A DNA stretch of 64,000 nucleotides from Lineus longissimus (lineage: Eukaryota; Nemertea; Pilidiophora; Heteronemertea; Lineidae), in NCBI RefSeq assembly GCF_910592395.1, contig NC_088321.1, forward strand, positions 14,076,001 to 14,140,000, in the 5' to 3' direction. Both the position numbers and the translations under genes were made by a program. Shown here in pieces: positions 24,780-37,061 of the stretch. The notes below the pieces were generated by a model, which worked only from the letters and a program-made list of their open reading frames with translations, was not told where the DNA came from and searched no databases. Within the stretch, counting starts at the first letter, position 1, and each line of letters starts with the position of its first letter.

Positions 24780-24855
24780 TGAGGGCTGTGTCTGTTAATC
24801 ATGGGTTCTGTGGCCAGTTTCAAGACAGGGCTGAAGACCCTGCTCTGGAAACACA
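24780..24855 (+). pseudogene. Possible LINE ORF2 C-terminal relic
   Basis: The frame from 24801 reads SVASFKTGLKTLLWKH, resembling the SFKxxLKTxLF motif that closes many CR1/L2-type LINE proteins. The preceding frame (LRAVSVN) could be the displaced LPxSVR part. It is very short, and chance is a real alternative. Confidence 0.25.
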
Positions 24856-24859
24856 CACA

Positions 24860-26630
24860 GGCAGGTGCATCATGGCAAAGCCAGATTCCAGGCAATGGGA
24901 CCAAAAAGGCACTTCTGAATCAGAATTTCCGCAGAAACTCACCAGAATACACCATAAATCACATCCAGTTTTGGTTCGACGTCTTGACAAAAACTGTCAG
25001 AGCCATCAAAATCCTTCCTTTGTGGCCGTAATAGGATTCTACGGTCGACGTTTTCTCATTTCCCTCCAATCAGCAGTGTTTCTGACAGAACCGCTATGAC
25101 ATCTTTAGAAAAATCTTCCAAGTGCCAGATAGATTTCTGTGACGGTATCTCCGTGTTTCCTGTATGTACTCATCCAGAAAAACCTCTGTCCACTATGGTA
25201 CTGACCAATATCTGTCTTTCAGCGTGTTTCATACTTTTGAGTTCCTCATTACTTTGCAAAAACCTTCGGAGATATTCATCTTGCTGAAAAAAACTCAAAG
25301 GCCGGAGTTATACAGGATTCACATTGTCACGTGTCATGTTTCAGTTTTGTCACGAGTTGACTGACCTCGGCTTGTAAACACAACGTGAGGGTGAAAAGTG
25401 ACATCGCGAATCATAGGTGCACGGTTAATTGTTGTTGCAAAATCTCACACACTACGATCCTAGTTGATAAACCACATACATCATATTTAACGCTGCCTAT
25501 AACATGTATGATAAAGAGTCGGGTATCATCAATAAAGACGCAACGCTAGGGTGTGGCCACCAATCACATCCATGGATTACTTAGCAATCTTTGATTTTAT
25601 CGGCGTTATCGCATCAACCTCATCTACGGTCGTCAGATATCTGAACCAAGCAGAATGACTCGATTGTACATCAAATAAATGTAAATCTCAAACATCTATA
25701 TTCTATCTGACAAGAGGAACTGATGACCTCAGGCTAAAAGATTATGAAAACTTGGTTTTCTGTGCAAATAAGGGTTCATTTCACAATGAGCTGTGATCAG
25801 GATTTAAAGACTACTGTGTTGTCAATCTTTGATATTTTGGTGTTGTAGCGTTTGCCATAGCTCTAATACTATACAGTTGTCAGATTCCGTACCAGGCAGC
25901 ATCATGGTGTTCTTTCAGAGGCATTTGAAAAAAGGAGAAATGGGTGTCTGTTGAATTTTCAACTTTCAACTTGTAGCCAAAATGCACCATTTCCGAAAAC
26001 GCCTGTTCATCTGAAAATGATCACAGATGATTGATTCCTTATAGCTGCAGCTGCCCTGAGGGTAACGTCATTGAAAGCCATTGCAAAATTTACTGCGTGT
26101 TCCAAAAACTAGAATTTTAAAATGATATCCTTTTTATTGACACACTCTGTATAATGCCATCTTGTTTATACTTCAAAGTTTAAGCATGCAACGTGTACAC
26201 TTTATTGAACCAACAACAAAAAGCTACAGAAAACAGACACTATAAACTGAAATCAATTTGAAGTTGGACAAATATAGAAGTCATAAAAACATTGACTTTC
26301 ATATCAGAGGAAAAAAATCCAGTAGTTTCTATTATTACAAATTGATAGTTCTTGTTTTATCGAGGGAATCCATTCTGCCTTTTTGTCTGAACATATATTT
26401 ACAATATTATTCATCTAAGAGAGGTGGTGGATTGCTCTTGTGCTAAATATGTTGAAAAGTTTGTAAGTTTTTGGTCAAATATTTATTTCTAACCAATACA
26501 AAAACTACTTCTGATGTCAGACTTTATTGGGTTAAACACTGATGTCTGTTCTGTTATTTAGCATCCCCCCAATACCTATACCAGACACCATGTCCAAAGA
26601 TTCCAGTTGAACAGATGTTGCTTAGTTATT
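24860..26630. other. Intronic sequence without recognised features
   Basis: No repeat family, RNA gene or conserved coding region is seen. Confidence 0.5.
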
Positions 26631-26634
26631 CATT

Positions 26635-26931
26635 GTAGTTTTTAAACGAAAGTGTTTTTTCAATTTGAATTTTTGAAACTCGACAATTCTCAAATATAAT
26701 TTGTTCAAATATTGAATGAGAGAGCTGTGCCTTTAACTGATCTCACCTTTGTTGGCCATTTCATCCTTTTGATTGTAGTTGTAGTTGTAGTTGTAGTTTT
26801 TAAACGAAAGTGTTTTTTCAATTTAAATTTTTGAAACTCGACAATTCTCAAATATAATTTGTTCAAATATTGAATGAAAGAGCTGTGCCTTTAACTGATC
26901 TCACCTTTGTTGGCCATTTTATCCTATTGAT
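26635..26931. repeat. Tandem duplication, 158-bp unit, two copies over 95 % alike
   Basis: GTAGTTTTTAAACGAAAGTG begins copies at 26635 and 26793. The copies differ at only a few bases up to GTTGGCCATTT. A (GTAGTT)n microsatellite at about 26775-26798 sits at the junction and probably promoted the duplication. Confidence 0.9.
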
Positions 26932-27480
26932 ATCACTATCAATCGTGATTTTGAAAGATCGATTAACAAAACGACTCGTTTAAATCATGCTATTGTTACA
27001 AATTATTGGTTTGTGTTCATTTATCGGAGTAAGTTTCTTCTGCCTTTTGCCTAGACGTATTTGTTTGTAACACTTTTGGTCATTTCAGCATTTGATCTCG
27101 ACAATGTTGTTGACATCAAAAGTGATTTCAAAATGTCATCAATAATCAATTACTAATTAATAGTTTGCCATATTTATCTAAAAGGAAAAAGCCTTAGTTA
27201 GGAATGAAACGAACATAATAGGAAAACAAACATGATAGGATAAAATAGGAAAATTCTAACTTCAAGCAATTGCCTCATTTCAGCCATTGATATCGATATT
27301 CTTGAGATCAAAAGTGGTTTTGAAATAACAAAAATGATTATTAGATGGCCATATTCATCTAAAATGTATCCAGGCTTACTTCAAGAATAAAGCAAAGTTG
27401 ATTTGCAAACATAATAGAATACAATTGGAAAGTTATAATTTTAAGCAGTGGCCATATTTCAAATATTGAATGATGTGTTG
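26932..27480. repeat. Diverged tandem array, about 190-bp unit
   Basis: GACATCAAAAGTGATTTCAAA (27111-27131 region) and GAGATCAAAAGTGGTTTTGA (near 27305) are each followed by GCCATATTTATCTAAAA or GCCATATTCATCTAAAA and by CTTAGTTAGGAA or CTTACTTCAAGAA. Two clear units and one weaker one at the left. Confidence 0.6.
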
Positions 27481-27549
27481 TGTTGCCTTTTGATTTGATA
27501 TAAGCTTGAAGTTGATTGGAAAACTCTCAGCATCTCCAAACCTTACCAC

Positions 27550-27960
27550 CCACAGCAGCGAGGGTTGAACCCCATACCCCCAGCAAGCCCTGATACACAA
27601 CACCACAAAAAGCTCTCCGGCTCGGCATGTATTGCATGAAACAGTTGCATTTGTTTGATCCCCATACTCCAAGCAAGTACTGAAACGCTACACAACTAAG
27701 CATTCTGAGACTCTACATCGATGGTGTAAAACAGTAGCGAGGTGAACCCCAAAGCTTTAGCAAGTGCTGAAGCACTACACAAGAGAGAGCTCTAAGGTAT
27801 AATCCATATGTATCATATATAAAATATTGAATCCTACACATTGTACTTGGCAATCAGACCATCATATAAAACAGGGAGGTAGGGTTGAACCCCATACATT
27901 AAGCAAACGCTGTAACACTACACCATCGATAAAGTCGAAATGTATCATATAAGCAGGTAG
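27550..27960. repeat. Diverged tandem array, about 90-140-bp unit, 4 copies
   Basis: GTTGAACCCCATAC-AGCAAG-CTGA-AC-CTACAC blocks occur near 27564, 27653, 27740 and 27882. The GGTTGAACCCCATA motif is faintly like a tRNA box B, but no box A is near. Confidence 0.65.
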
Positions 27961-27964
27961 CAAT

Positions 27965-29490
27965 CATGTATTGATTTATCGCCAATCGCCTAAGGAGAAC
28001 CGACGATGGCGTATCACATCACGCACGTGTGCACAGCAATAAATTGTGCCGATGTACACACCAATGACATCGCAGATAATCTACGCTGAACACTCTAATC
28101 ACTGGAGATACAAAAGGTGTGGTCACTTTTAAACTTCAGTCGTTGTTCGTGCGAGTGTCGTAACGTCTGCAAATTGCTATCACAAATCTGGGCTGTAGTT
28201 TATCGTTTTTGGGCTGTGGATTGGACTGTAGTTTACCTATTGTGGGCTTTGAATTACCACTTGGCTGTTAATTTCTTCATCCTTGCTACCACTAATTTGG
28301 ATTGTAGTTTTTCTTTCGGCTGTAGTTTACCCTTCACGGTGAATTACACGACACTTTTCAATCAGTCTTTATAAGAAAACACATAGTCATTTGGTATTTA
28401 TATCTCGAGCTGGTCTCGACACGTGTTACAAAAATCAAGTAATTCGCAAACACACGGGATCACGATAAATTCCTATATTTCACAGTGGTTACCTTGACAA
28501 TCTCAAAACAATTCCCATCGAACTTTCAAGGAAGATAACCCAAATTGATTATTTGCAAATTGGTCGACGTTCACGGGATATCCTACACGAAAGGATCTAT
28601 TTATAGCGCGGATTCAGCGGATATCTCTCGAAGATGATACCTATTGTTGTAAGTTAAGATGTAGCGGTGGCGAAATCTTTATGTCGTTCTCTGATTTTCT
28701 TTGATAACGTGTTGTCCTCTATTGTTTATTTCATCAGTTATGTGTAACAGAATTAATTGTAGACATCTTTCTGATACCGAATTTCAAATTGGTACGCCAT
28801 TAAGTTGATGTCCTCTCATTCTACATGGTGATGTTTGGGTCTCGTGAATCATCAGTTTCTGCTACTGTAAATCACGAAAACTTTGCCCCAAGTCTCGGTT
28901 TTATTTTGACAGATTAAGAAATTCGTTTCAGTTTTCCAACAAGAACATTCTCGCAAAAATTGTTGGTTTACAGTTTTATTGGAGCCCTTTTTCGAGATTT
29001 GATATCAAATTTCTCAGCATACAAGTCTGTCTTTCCTTCCTGCTTAACCAAATTTTCCACATAGTTGCATCATGCGACACTAAGCAGTGACCTTGACTTT
29101 GTCAAAAGTGCTCTGGCTATACGCTCTAAGCCCCTGTTTCACCATGTGTAACATAATCGGTAACATCAAGGTAAAAAACCCTGTGATGATACATCCAGCC
29201 CAGATGTCACCTGAAGATGACAAGGCAATTTGACCTTGACCTTCTGCTCACGGTCATGGTCGAAATACATGAATGAGTCATCACATGAAGGACATTACAG
29301 ATTTAGCTGCATATTAAGTCATTATTAGAGCAGTGATATGACATTTGATTCATGCCCCCGAGGGATTTCAACTTCCCCATGTTAAAATTGCCACAATCTC
29401 ACAACGCATGTCATGTGCTGTTCATGACATGTGATACTATGATTGGTAGACAAGATAAATCTGATAAACAAAGTTTTAAGATAAATTTTA
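27965..29490. other. Intronic sequence without recognised features
   Basis: Short GGCTGTAGTTTA-type motifs recur at 28190-28335, and two TGACCTTGA sites lie at 29098 and 29231. Nothing coding is recognised. Confidence 0.45.
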
Positions 29491-29500
29491 AAAAACAGTG

Positions 29501-29560
29501 TCTCATTTTACTGTTTATCCATGTTTTTCATGATTGAAATAAACAAACAGTAAAATGAGA
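29501..29560. repeat. Short perfect inverted repeat (16-bp arms)
   Basis: TCTCATTTTACTGTTT (29501-29516) and AAACAGTAAAATGAGA (29545-29560) pair perfectly around a 28-nt loop. No second copy was noticed, so it may be a tiny hairpin rather than a MITE. Confidence 0.7.
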
Positions 29561-30006
29561 CCCAGTTAGTCCAGCAGTCCAGTGATCCACCTTTTTCGAA
29601 TACCCGTCGTAACCTGATCCAGTTGATGGCAACATTATCCATCACCCTTGCTGCCATTCAGCCCTGTAGCACGAGATATATAATTTCATCTCTTCTTGCA
29701 ATTTACTAATTCTAGACATGCTATGAATTCATGCAATTCGCGGAACCCATTATACTACAAAATTGAATTTGACGGCAAGCGAAGTATATCTGGTTTCGGA
29801 AGACGCAATAGAAAGAGTAAAACAAGAAGAAAAAGTTAACAAAAACTGGATAGTTTAATGATGGTATGAATGTGGTAATAAATGACAACATTGAAGGTGG
29901 AATTTAACAATGCTCACGCCTTGGCGCTAATTTTACATTTGGTCAACATTTCGCGCTCGAGACTCAACTCAAGATTGTCTTCAGGATTGGAGATCTCGTG
30001 AGTAGC

Positions 30007-30040
30007 CGTCGTCGTCGTCATCATCATCATCATCATCATC
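30007..30040. repeat. (GTC)n(ATC)n microsatellite
   Basis: Four GTC-type triplets pass into seven ATC-type triplets. Confidence 0.9.
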
Positions 30041-30620
30041 TCCATCTCGGGAGAGGGAGAAAAGGGAAAAGTGAGATAAAAGTCTTCTTTAAAATATTAT
30101 TTTATGATTTTCCTGAGTAATTTAACTATGTCTAGAAGTGTTCAGCGACCACTAAAGCCTTTTGTCAGCAAATAAAGAGCACCTTCTAATTCTTTTCATA
30201 CAAAGTTGATTATCTTTCGATAAGGTGTGTTATCAACTTTAAACTTGAGGGAGAGATGCGTTCCATATCTTCCCCCCCCCCCTACTTCTCCCCAAGGCCC
30301 TCTTCTGCCCTTCTTTTATCTTAAACTTGTCTGCCAGTAATGTCATTTAAAAACCGATAACGTCTTTAAGGACATATCTCATTTGAACAAAGTCTGCCTC
30401 GATTTCCGCCCAAATCTAATGAGCTCTGAAAATTAAATTGTCATCAACTTTTCGATTGATGTTGCGATCTTGAATCGTTGTCACGGTTACAACCTACATT
30501 GTATTATCGCAGATGCCATATGACTGCAATTAAATTGTGCTACTGTTCAACTTGGGCTGACGTATAGAACTCGATGATTTATAGGTGGCTTTCTGCTTGC
30601 TAGATTCCTTCTGTTAAGAA

Positions 30621-30750
30621 GTCAATGGAACTTCCCTTAGCGGACACTTTTGTTAGCAGGACATTCTCTCTATCGGGGACACTGATTTTGGTCCTGACTT
30701 GACCAATTCTGTTAATCCATTAGTCAGTCCCAATTTTGTCCTTAAAGTTG
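30621..30750 (+). mobile_element. MITE family D, copy 2 (3'-truncated)
   Basis: It starts TCAATGGAACTTCCCTTAGC, then GGACACTTTTGTTAGCAGGA, CTATCGGGGACACTGATTTT and CCAATTTTGTCCTTA. The right terminus is lost. Confidence 0.6.
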
Positions 30751-31366
30751 ACGGGTCAAATATGCATTCCCGAGTAAGGCCGAAGCCGAGCACCAAGGAA
30801 ATTTTGTGATGTGCATTTGGATCTTCAACTGAATATACCGATTACTCCCCCTGGTCCGAATGGCCTGTATCTCGATCAGGATGGATTCTTTAAGATGCTA
30901 AAATAACAACTTGCGCCATAATCCACTCTTTATTTTAGTTCTTCTTTCGTCAAGAAAATCAAAATTGAATAAACAGAAAGTTATCGAACGATCGATAATC
31001 AATTATGATGAGTCAGCAGTTTTGACAAAACAAACATGGCCTGCTGCGGTCAGATTAGGGAGAATCAAGAATGTCAACAAATGCTGATGAATTGGCTGTC
31101 GCCGAGAGAATGGTGGTGGCTCTTTTTCATCCATCGTCTTATTAAAAAGATTGGTGTCTTCCTAGAAATATTATTAAATGATGATATCAGTTTTTACGAT
31201 GGATGATGACAGCGCAGTTATGTTTGAAAATTGAGGGGTCAAGGTTAAATTTACACATGAACGCTTACTTTTGGGTCACCACTAAAAAGCAAACCAGCGT
31301 ACATGTATCTCTGATACCAAGCACCTCAGATATGTACCGATTGCATTCACACTAAAGGGGTCTTTA

Positions 31367-31585
31367 AAGGCCTCAGCCATTCCTTAAAGATTTTAAATTT
31401 GTAGTGGACTTTGAAATTTCCAAATGCATTAAAATGTACTTAATATAAATTTCTGCATTGGTAGACAGATTTATAAATACTATAGATACCAAATTTCCCT
31501 TAATAACTGTACTACGGAATTGTGTATAACTGCATTCCTATTTGCCTGGGCCACTAGTAACTACGAATGGAGTTCTCCTTTAAAG
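31367..31585 (-). mobile_element. MITE family A, copy 5 (minus strand)
   Basis: Read on the minus strand it holds GCCCAGGCAAATAGGAATGC, TATACACAATTCCGTAGTAC and ACCAAATGCATTT-type sequence. Both ends lie at TTTAAAGG/CTTTAAA, consistent with a TTAA target. Confidence 0.7.
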
Positions 31586-31589
31586 AGTC

Positions 31590-32170
31590 ACAATAATCAA
31601 GCTCAGAAACTGTCCACTTGCATCCAAAGAATCTCATCAACTCGCAGCAAGTTGTCAATAATTCCCGCTTCGATTGATACGAGACAAACAAGATCGACTC
31701 TCATCCGATTGTTGACAACACGGACGGACCAATTAAATCCAAGCGTATTGATCCTAATCCTGGATTAGTAATATCTGCTTATGGAATAACAATGGTGTAT
31801 TGGTTGCCGCGGCAATAAGGCGTGGGGTCGCCGGGGAGAAAAGGTTGACATTGGATAAGGTTGTGGTTATTGTCTGAAGGTGAATCTTGTATTGTGCATT
31901 TGACAAGTAACTTTGAGTTGCATGATTGTGTTGATGTCAATAATGTATTTACAAATGGTAGTGACCCTTTATTTGTAACAGTGGAGGTCTCGTGTCCTCT
32001 TTGCAATTAACAGCCCTATGTGAGTTACGAAACATTGGGCACACCCTGCTTTTCCTATTTCGACTTATTTTACCATGATTTCATCACACTCGCGCACGAC
32101 ATCAGTCTTTCGTGCCAAAAAACAGGTCCAGTTTCGGCATGATAGTGCGACAAACTTGATTTGTGATGTC
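31590..32170. other. Intronic sequence without recognised features
   Basis: Nothing coding or repetitive is recognised. Confidence 0.5.
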
Positions 32171-32440
32171 ACTTTCTGATGGTACCATTTGTAATGCCAT
32201 TGACATGACCATTATTTCTTATTCTCTTGGTGAGCACTTCGTGATGGTACCATTTTTAAACCTATTGACATGACCATTCTTTAAAAAAAGCTTTTGGTCG
32301 ACACTTTTTTAGGGTACCATATTTAAACCTGTTGACTTTATCATTCTTTGGAAAGCTTTTGGTGGAAAATGGTTCATGGTACAATTTGTAAACCTATTGA
32401 CATGACCGTTCCTTGCAAAGCTAAGGTCTCAACGAACACT
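32171..32440 (-). repeat. 65-bp satellite, inverted orientation, about 4 units
   Basis: On the + strand the units read CTGATGGTACCATTTGTAA, ACCTATTGACATGACCATTC and AAAGCTTTTGGT. These are the reverse complement of the 7.2 and 21.9 kb units. GGTACC or a variant recurs about every 64-70 bp. Confidence 0.85.
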
Positions 32441-32444
32441 TTAA

Positions 32445-34845
32445 CTAAATTCAACACAACGATTTTCTATTCTTTCTAAACGACTCATTTTCCAGAAATA
32501 TTTGTTGCCTGGAAATGGTTAAAGGAGATGCGTGTCAATCATGAACACACTTAATGATTACTTGCGGAAGTGAATCGTGCCAATCTTCAGGTTTGATTAT
32601 GCCGTCACCATGGTTACGGTCATGTATTACCTTACAATATAAAGGTGAGAGAAACCGCTCGCATGGTGTCGTAATTAGGCAAATTTAGCGGAAGTTGGCC
32701 GATTGTCAGCCTTTGGTTGTACCAGCAGTAGATTAGAAGCAGTATCCATCTACTGTACCTGCCGCCTCAAGAACACCTGTCTTTATCTGGAGCTGGCCAT
32801 ACAGAGACAGATTTATTAATGCTCTAATCTTGCTGCCCATAAGGATACATGGCAGCAGATATAGGAAGATGTATACATTGTTGTACTGCCTCTTATCCAC
32901 TGCTGGTTGTATATACAGTGCAATCACAATGCAGCTATTTGTTGCCTCCTTTAAGCAACTTTAAAAAAATAAACACCCACATTTTCTCCAAGTGTTAATT
33001 TTTGCAAATATCAGAAATACCTAGATCAACAAAAAAATATGTATATATAGCGAAAAAAATATTTTTTAATTCGAAAAATCTAAACAGATTATTTATAATC
33101 TGCCAAAAAAATGAAAATAATTGAAAAATCTTCATTCAATGAAATCTGAACAACATGAAATGCCAAGTAAAGCGGCTACTCTCGTCCCCAATGCCGCTTG
33201 AAGTACTAAACTGCCAAATCTACGACTCGTTTCTGAATCTACAAGAAATGGATGATATTATCCACACGGTCGTATAATCACATTGAAAACGTTAAATTTG
33301 GTTATAGACACTGGGTTACCTCTATTATTACTAATACTCCGACCCATGACCTAAGATATGAATTGCAGTACACCATCTTGTAGAAGTGATGTGTGCCCAA
33401 CAATATTGGTTTTTAGCCTTCCTGATAAGTTGAGGTGTTGTGAGGCTAGAGAATAGGTTGGCGATACTAATTCATTTGACTGCATGACGTCATGTTCCAG
33501 CTTGCTATTGGTGTCGTTATTTCGTAACTAATGAAGCAGTCGCATGATCGATGAAATAAGAGTATCGTCCATCCGAAGGTACCGAACATGAAAATACATG
33601 ACGCTTCATCGTGCTACATAAGACAACTGCTACAAAGCTAACGATCAATAATCCGGGATTAATCCGCTATTAATCCAGATTGATTACATCGCCGATAAAA
33701 ATCAAACACATGTTCACGCTATGGCAGCTTAGTCCTGACTTATCGCGGCGTTTGATGCTAATTGGTTCTGATGTATTGTGATAGGTTGCCGCTAATGACT
33801 AGCATGGTGTGAGGTGCTAACGATGTTGGTGTTGTAACACTAATCATATTAGTAGCTTTGACGGCCAGCGACGACGAACCTTGTGGCCGGGGGTCATGCC
33901 CATAATCGTCAGAAACTTCAAATTCCCACTTTAAGACAACAACTATTATTTCCATATCCTTAAATGGGGGGGGGGGGGGGCTTGAACGTTCATAAAATAT
34001 TATCCAAGAGAGGTACAGTGTTCCAGTGTTATATTGTCAAACTTTAAAATATAAATTTAAATAACATTGTCTGAATATTGCCTAGTGTCAGTCCACCTCT
34101 TCGAAGAAATGTCAACACTCTTATCAATTTGGTCTACATCTCATTTGCAATCTATGGGGCCAACTCTAAACTTTGGTAAATCATTATATGTCTTGTAGAA
34201 TTAGAGAATAGCTCCATACCATGAGTTAATAGTCCTATGTTCACAAAAAAACGTTGGCTGGACAACTGGCCAAGGTCGGTGATAATAGACCACAATAAAC
34301 CCAATTTGGACCAAAATGTAGTGGCATGTTAAAACGCTCATCCCGCCTTGGAGGAGGAAAACTCCCGAGGGGATAACCCTTCCAAGTGTAGAGCGAACGC
34401 TTAAGAAGAAGAATTGACTGCACAAGTATAAAACAAGCATGTGAACCTCTTCATTGTTATTGATAATGGGTCACTATGTCGAACAACTGCATAGTGGACC
34501 TTTAAAACTGAGTATTGATCTCACGCGCCAGTACCACATCATCAACATTGCTTCGGCACATCGATATTTTTATTCAGAGCTACCATCTTCTCAACACCGG
34601 TTTACACTTCATACCAACTCACTGCAGCCTCACTGCCAGATACTCGCTAATATCGTCAAACCAAACTGAGGCTCATGTGACCTTGACCCTCATAAATGTA
34701 TTTGCTCATTGCGTGTTGTCATTGCTGTTGTATAGGAATCACCGAAAATCGTAGGAAAGGTAAGGTTACGAAATTTGCGGACGTTTTTTTTTGCTGAGAT
34801 GGGGACCGCGACAAAAAATCAATCATTTGACTCATTTGTAGTGTC
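32445..34845. other. Intronic sequence, partly very AT-rich
   Basis: 32950-33130 is A/T-dominated low complexity. A 15-base G tract lies at 33966-33980. No coding or repeat family is recognised. Confidence 0.5.
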
Positions 34846-34854
34846 CGTGATTCA

Positions 34855-35478
34855 TGTAGCTCGATACTGGGAAATTATGCTAACAGGATAGCATGCTACA
34901 TATATAGCATGTATATGGTTGTGGTGTACATTAGCATGTGTTGGTGTTAGCAGTAGCTTTAGCACATGGTCTGGTCTGTCAGTCAAGCGAGATAGTCCTT
35001 GGGATCTTTTCATACCCTATATGAAAAGGCTTGACCTTGGACCCGAATGCTAATGCTAGCCTGACATTTATGCTAATGTGATAGCATGCCAGCATTGATA
35101 TGGCTATTCATGTGGCACTGTATACGACATTAGCATGTGTTAATGTTAGCAGTGTCTTTAGCACATGGTTTAGACAAGATAGTCTTTTACGGATTGTTGT
35201 TATACCTTTCTGGGAGGGTTTCTTTGATTTCAATGTAATTTATGCTAGGATGGTAGCATGCTAGCGTGTATTCGTTATTCATATGGCAATGCATTAGACA
35301 TTAGCATCGGTTGATGATGGTGGTGTTTGCACATGCTATAGAACTGTCATTCCATTGTCATGGTTTGGTCAATCAATTTAGGAGGATAGTAGTAGGATAC
35401 TACTGTTTTGGGGGACTTGTCCTTGGATCTTAATGCTAGCTTGAAAATGATGCTTTTGAGATAGCATGCTAGCATGTT
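34855..35478. repeat. GCTAGC-rich tandem array, about 170-210-bp unit, 3-4 copies
   Basis: Unit starts are TATGCTAACAGGATAGCATG (34875), TATGCTAATGTGATAGCATG (35068), TATGCTAGGATGGTAGCATG (35240) and ATGCTTTTGAGATAGCATGC (35450). Shared segments are ACATTAGCATGTGTT, GTTAGCAGT and TTTAGCACATGG. MITE D copy 3 is inserted at the right edge. Confidence 0.85.
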
Positions 35479-35656
35479 CAGTGGAACCTCCCTTATGGGG
35501 CACCTCTGCTCGCATGACACCTTCTTTATCAAGGATAGTGATTTTGGTCCCAAATTGGTTGTTTCTATACAGTCCAAACTCTGGCCACCTCCTATACACC
35601 TTCCCAGAAATGGGGCGCTGAGTGTCCGAAATAGTGACGTCATAAGGGGAAACTAG
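35479..35656 (+). mobile_element. MITE family D, copy 3
   Basis: It starts CAGTGGAACCTCCCTTATGG, then ATCAAGGATAGTGATTTTGG, TCCCAAATTGG and GAGTGTCCG. The right end is eroded. The two minus-strand open frames over it (98 and 137 codons) are spurious. A CRE-like TGACGTCA lies at 35635-35642. Confidence 0.75.
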
Positions 35657-35959
35657 GCCTTTTGGTGGAGGGACAAAGGAGATAGTCATGGTTGACCAAC
35701 ACACTTGAATGCCTTCAATGACGGACAAGGGGGAAAAAGTTAGTTCCAATGCAAGCCACCAATTTCGGGAAGCATGTATTAATGACATCAATTGTCAGTC
35801 TCAACTACTTTTGTTCAAGACCTGACAGCAACGCTCGTATAAAAAAATCCTCTCCGTCACGTGACAAATGAAGTGTTGGGTTATGTTATGAGTTACGTCA
35901 GAGTCTATCTGTACTTGTCCATTTCACCAAAGTAATATCCTGTCACCATCTCATCTCAT

Positions 35960-36335
35960 TGTTGACAAATCGTGACTTCCAGATTTATGATAAATTACTC
36001 AAGTTTCTCATCAAGAAGGTAGAATCAATTAGCTGATAACATTGAGAGTTTGGGTGTTTAGCTTATTGTTTACAATCTGTGACTTTCTGATTCAAGATGA
36101 ATTTCTCAGATTTTTCATCAGAAAAGTAGCAAAATAGCTGATACTTTGATCATTTTGATGGCATGTCGGCCGAATTCTGGTTTGTGCGATGCTATAATAG
36201 CCGGTATCGGGTACGAAGACCTTTATTAAGAGGTTGTGAGTGATGTCTTGTTTACAGGTTGTGACTTTCTGATTAAGGATGAGTTTCTCCGGTTTCTCTC
36301 CAGGAAAAGTAGCTCATTAACCTGATCATTGGTAA
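35960..36335. repeat. Diverged tandem array, 3 units
   Basis: GTGACTTCCAGATTTATGAT (35973), GTGACTTTCTGATTCAAGAT (36080) and GTGACTTTCTGATTAAGGAT (36261) are each followed by GAATTTCTC/GAGTTTCTC, TTTCTC-type and AAGTAGC blocks. Spacing is 107 and 181 bp. Confidence 0.65.
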
Positions 36336-36754
36336 CATATCTCTGCAACAAGAGTGGGTCAATGCTGCGACCTGTGATACATATCAAACCGACATTGTCG
36401 TTTATTTGCAGACAAGCAATCTTTTTGTCACTCAAAGTAGCAATAATTAATATAGTGATAGAAATATCTCGTTTGAGGCCTACTAAGAAGCACAGATAGA
36501 ACAAAAAATAGCACATGCCGATCCTGCTATGAGCCGTAAAAAAAGCACTGTTTTTGTGCAACGAGGATTCCTGCCATGCACCCTGGAGAGAATTTATCAA
36601 TTATCCTGTTTTTTGGTGAATCCCGATTTTCTGCGATCCGTCGATGATGTATTTATTCTTTCGTTCCCTAGGCAACTGGATGATATGTTTTTGTTTGTTG
36701 GTTGGTTGCTGGGAGCCTGCGACAAGAATCAGTCAGCGATACGACTTGCGATAA

Positions 36755-36955
36755 AGCGGGATGTCTGAGTGGCACAGCGATAAGACTGATGATCGAAATT
36801 GACATCAGTACCTGCTGCCTCTGCGGTTATGTGTGCGGTCCCACTTCGGGCACATGCTCATGTGATAGAGAAGGCGACTATATATCTGACAGCTTAGATT
36901 TCCTCTGGGTTCTCCAGTTATCCCCTACATTACATTACAATCGCCCAATATTGTT
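36755..36955 (+). mobile_element. tRNA-derived SINE, second copy of the 19.5 kb family
   Basis: Box A-like TGTCTGAGTGGCACAGCG is kept, but box B is mutated (GGTCCCACTTCGGGC). The tail GCTCATGTGATAGAGAAGG, TCCTCTGGGTTCTCCAGTT and CATTACAATCGCCC matches 19.6-19.69 kb. Confidence 0.65.
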
Positions 36956-36959
36956 TGTA

Positions 36960-37032
36960 GCTAATAATAACACTACTATACCATATTTTATAGTGCTTTT
37001 ATCCACGTAACAACATGCTCTGAAGCACTGTA
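36960..37032. mobile_element. SINE tail fragment
   Basis: TATTTTATAGTGCTTTTATC and GCTCTGAAGCACTGTAGG resemble the tail of the tRNA-Met SINE at 40.8 kb (TTTTATATAGCGCAATT, CTCAAAGCGCTTTGG). The head is missing, or it is part of another element. Confidence 0.4.
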
Positions 37033-37061
37033 GGCCCTACATTATGTAAGAAAGGCTAAGT

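Noticed and set aside
26700-26730. Upstream CELF exon suggested by AGCTGTGCCTTTAACTG
   Set aside because: The reading stops after four codons (GCAFN then stop) and the block is part of a local tandem duplication.
35378-35791. 137-codon minus-strand frame as a gene
   Set aside because: It lies across MITE D copy 3 and the edge of the GCTAGC array, so it is a by-product of repeat sequence.
36680-36715. CELF-binding GU-rich element (TTTGTTTGTTGGTTGG)
   Set aside because: Such GU-rich words are common in AT-rich introns and this one is 1.4 kb from the exon; no evidence for autoregulation.
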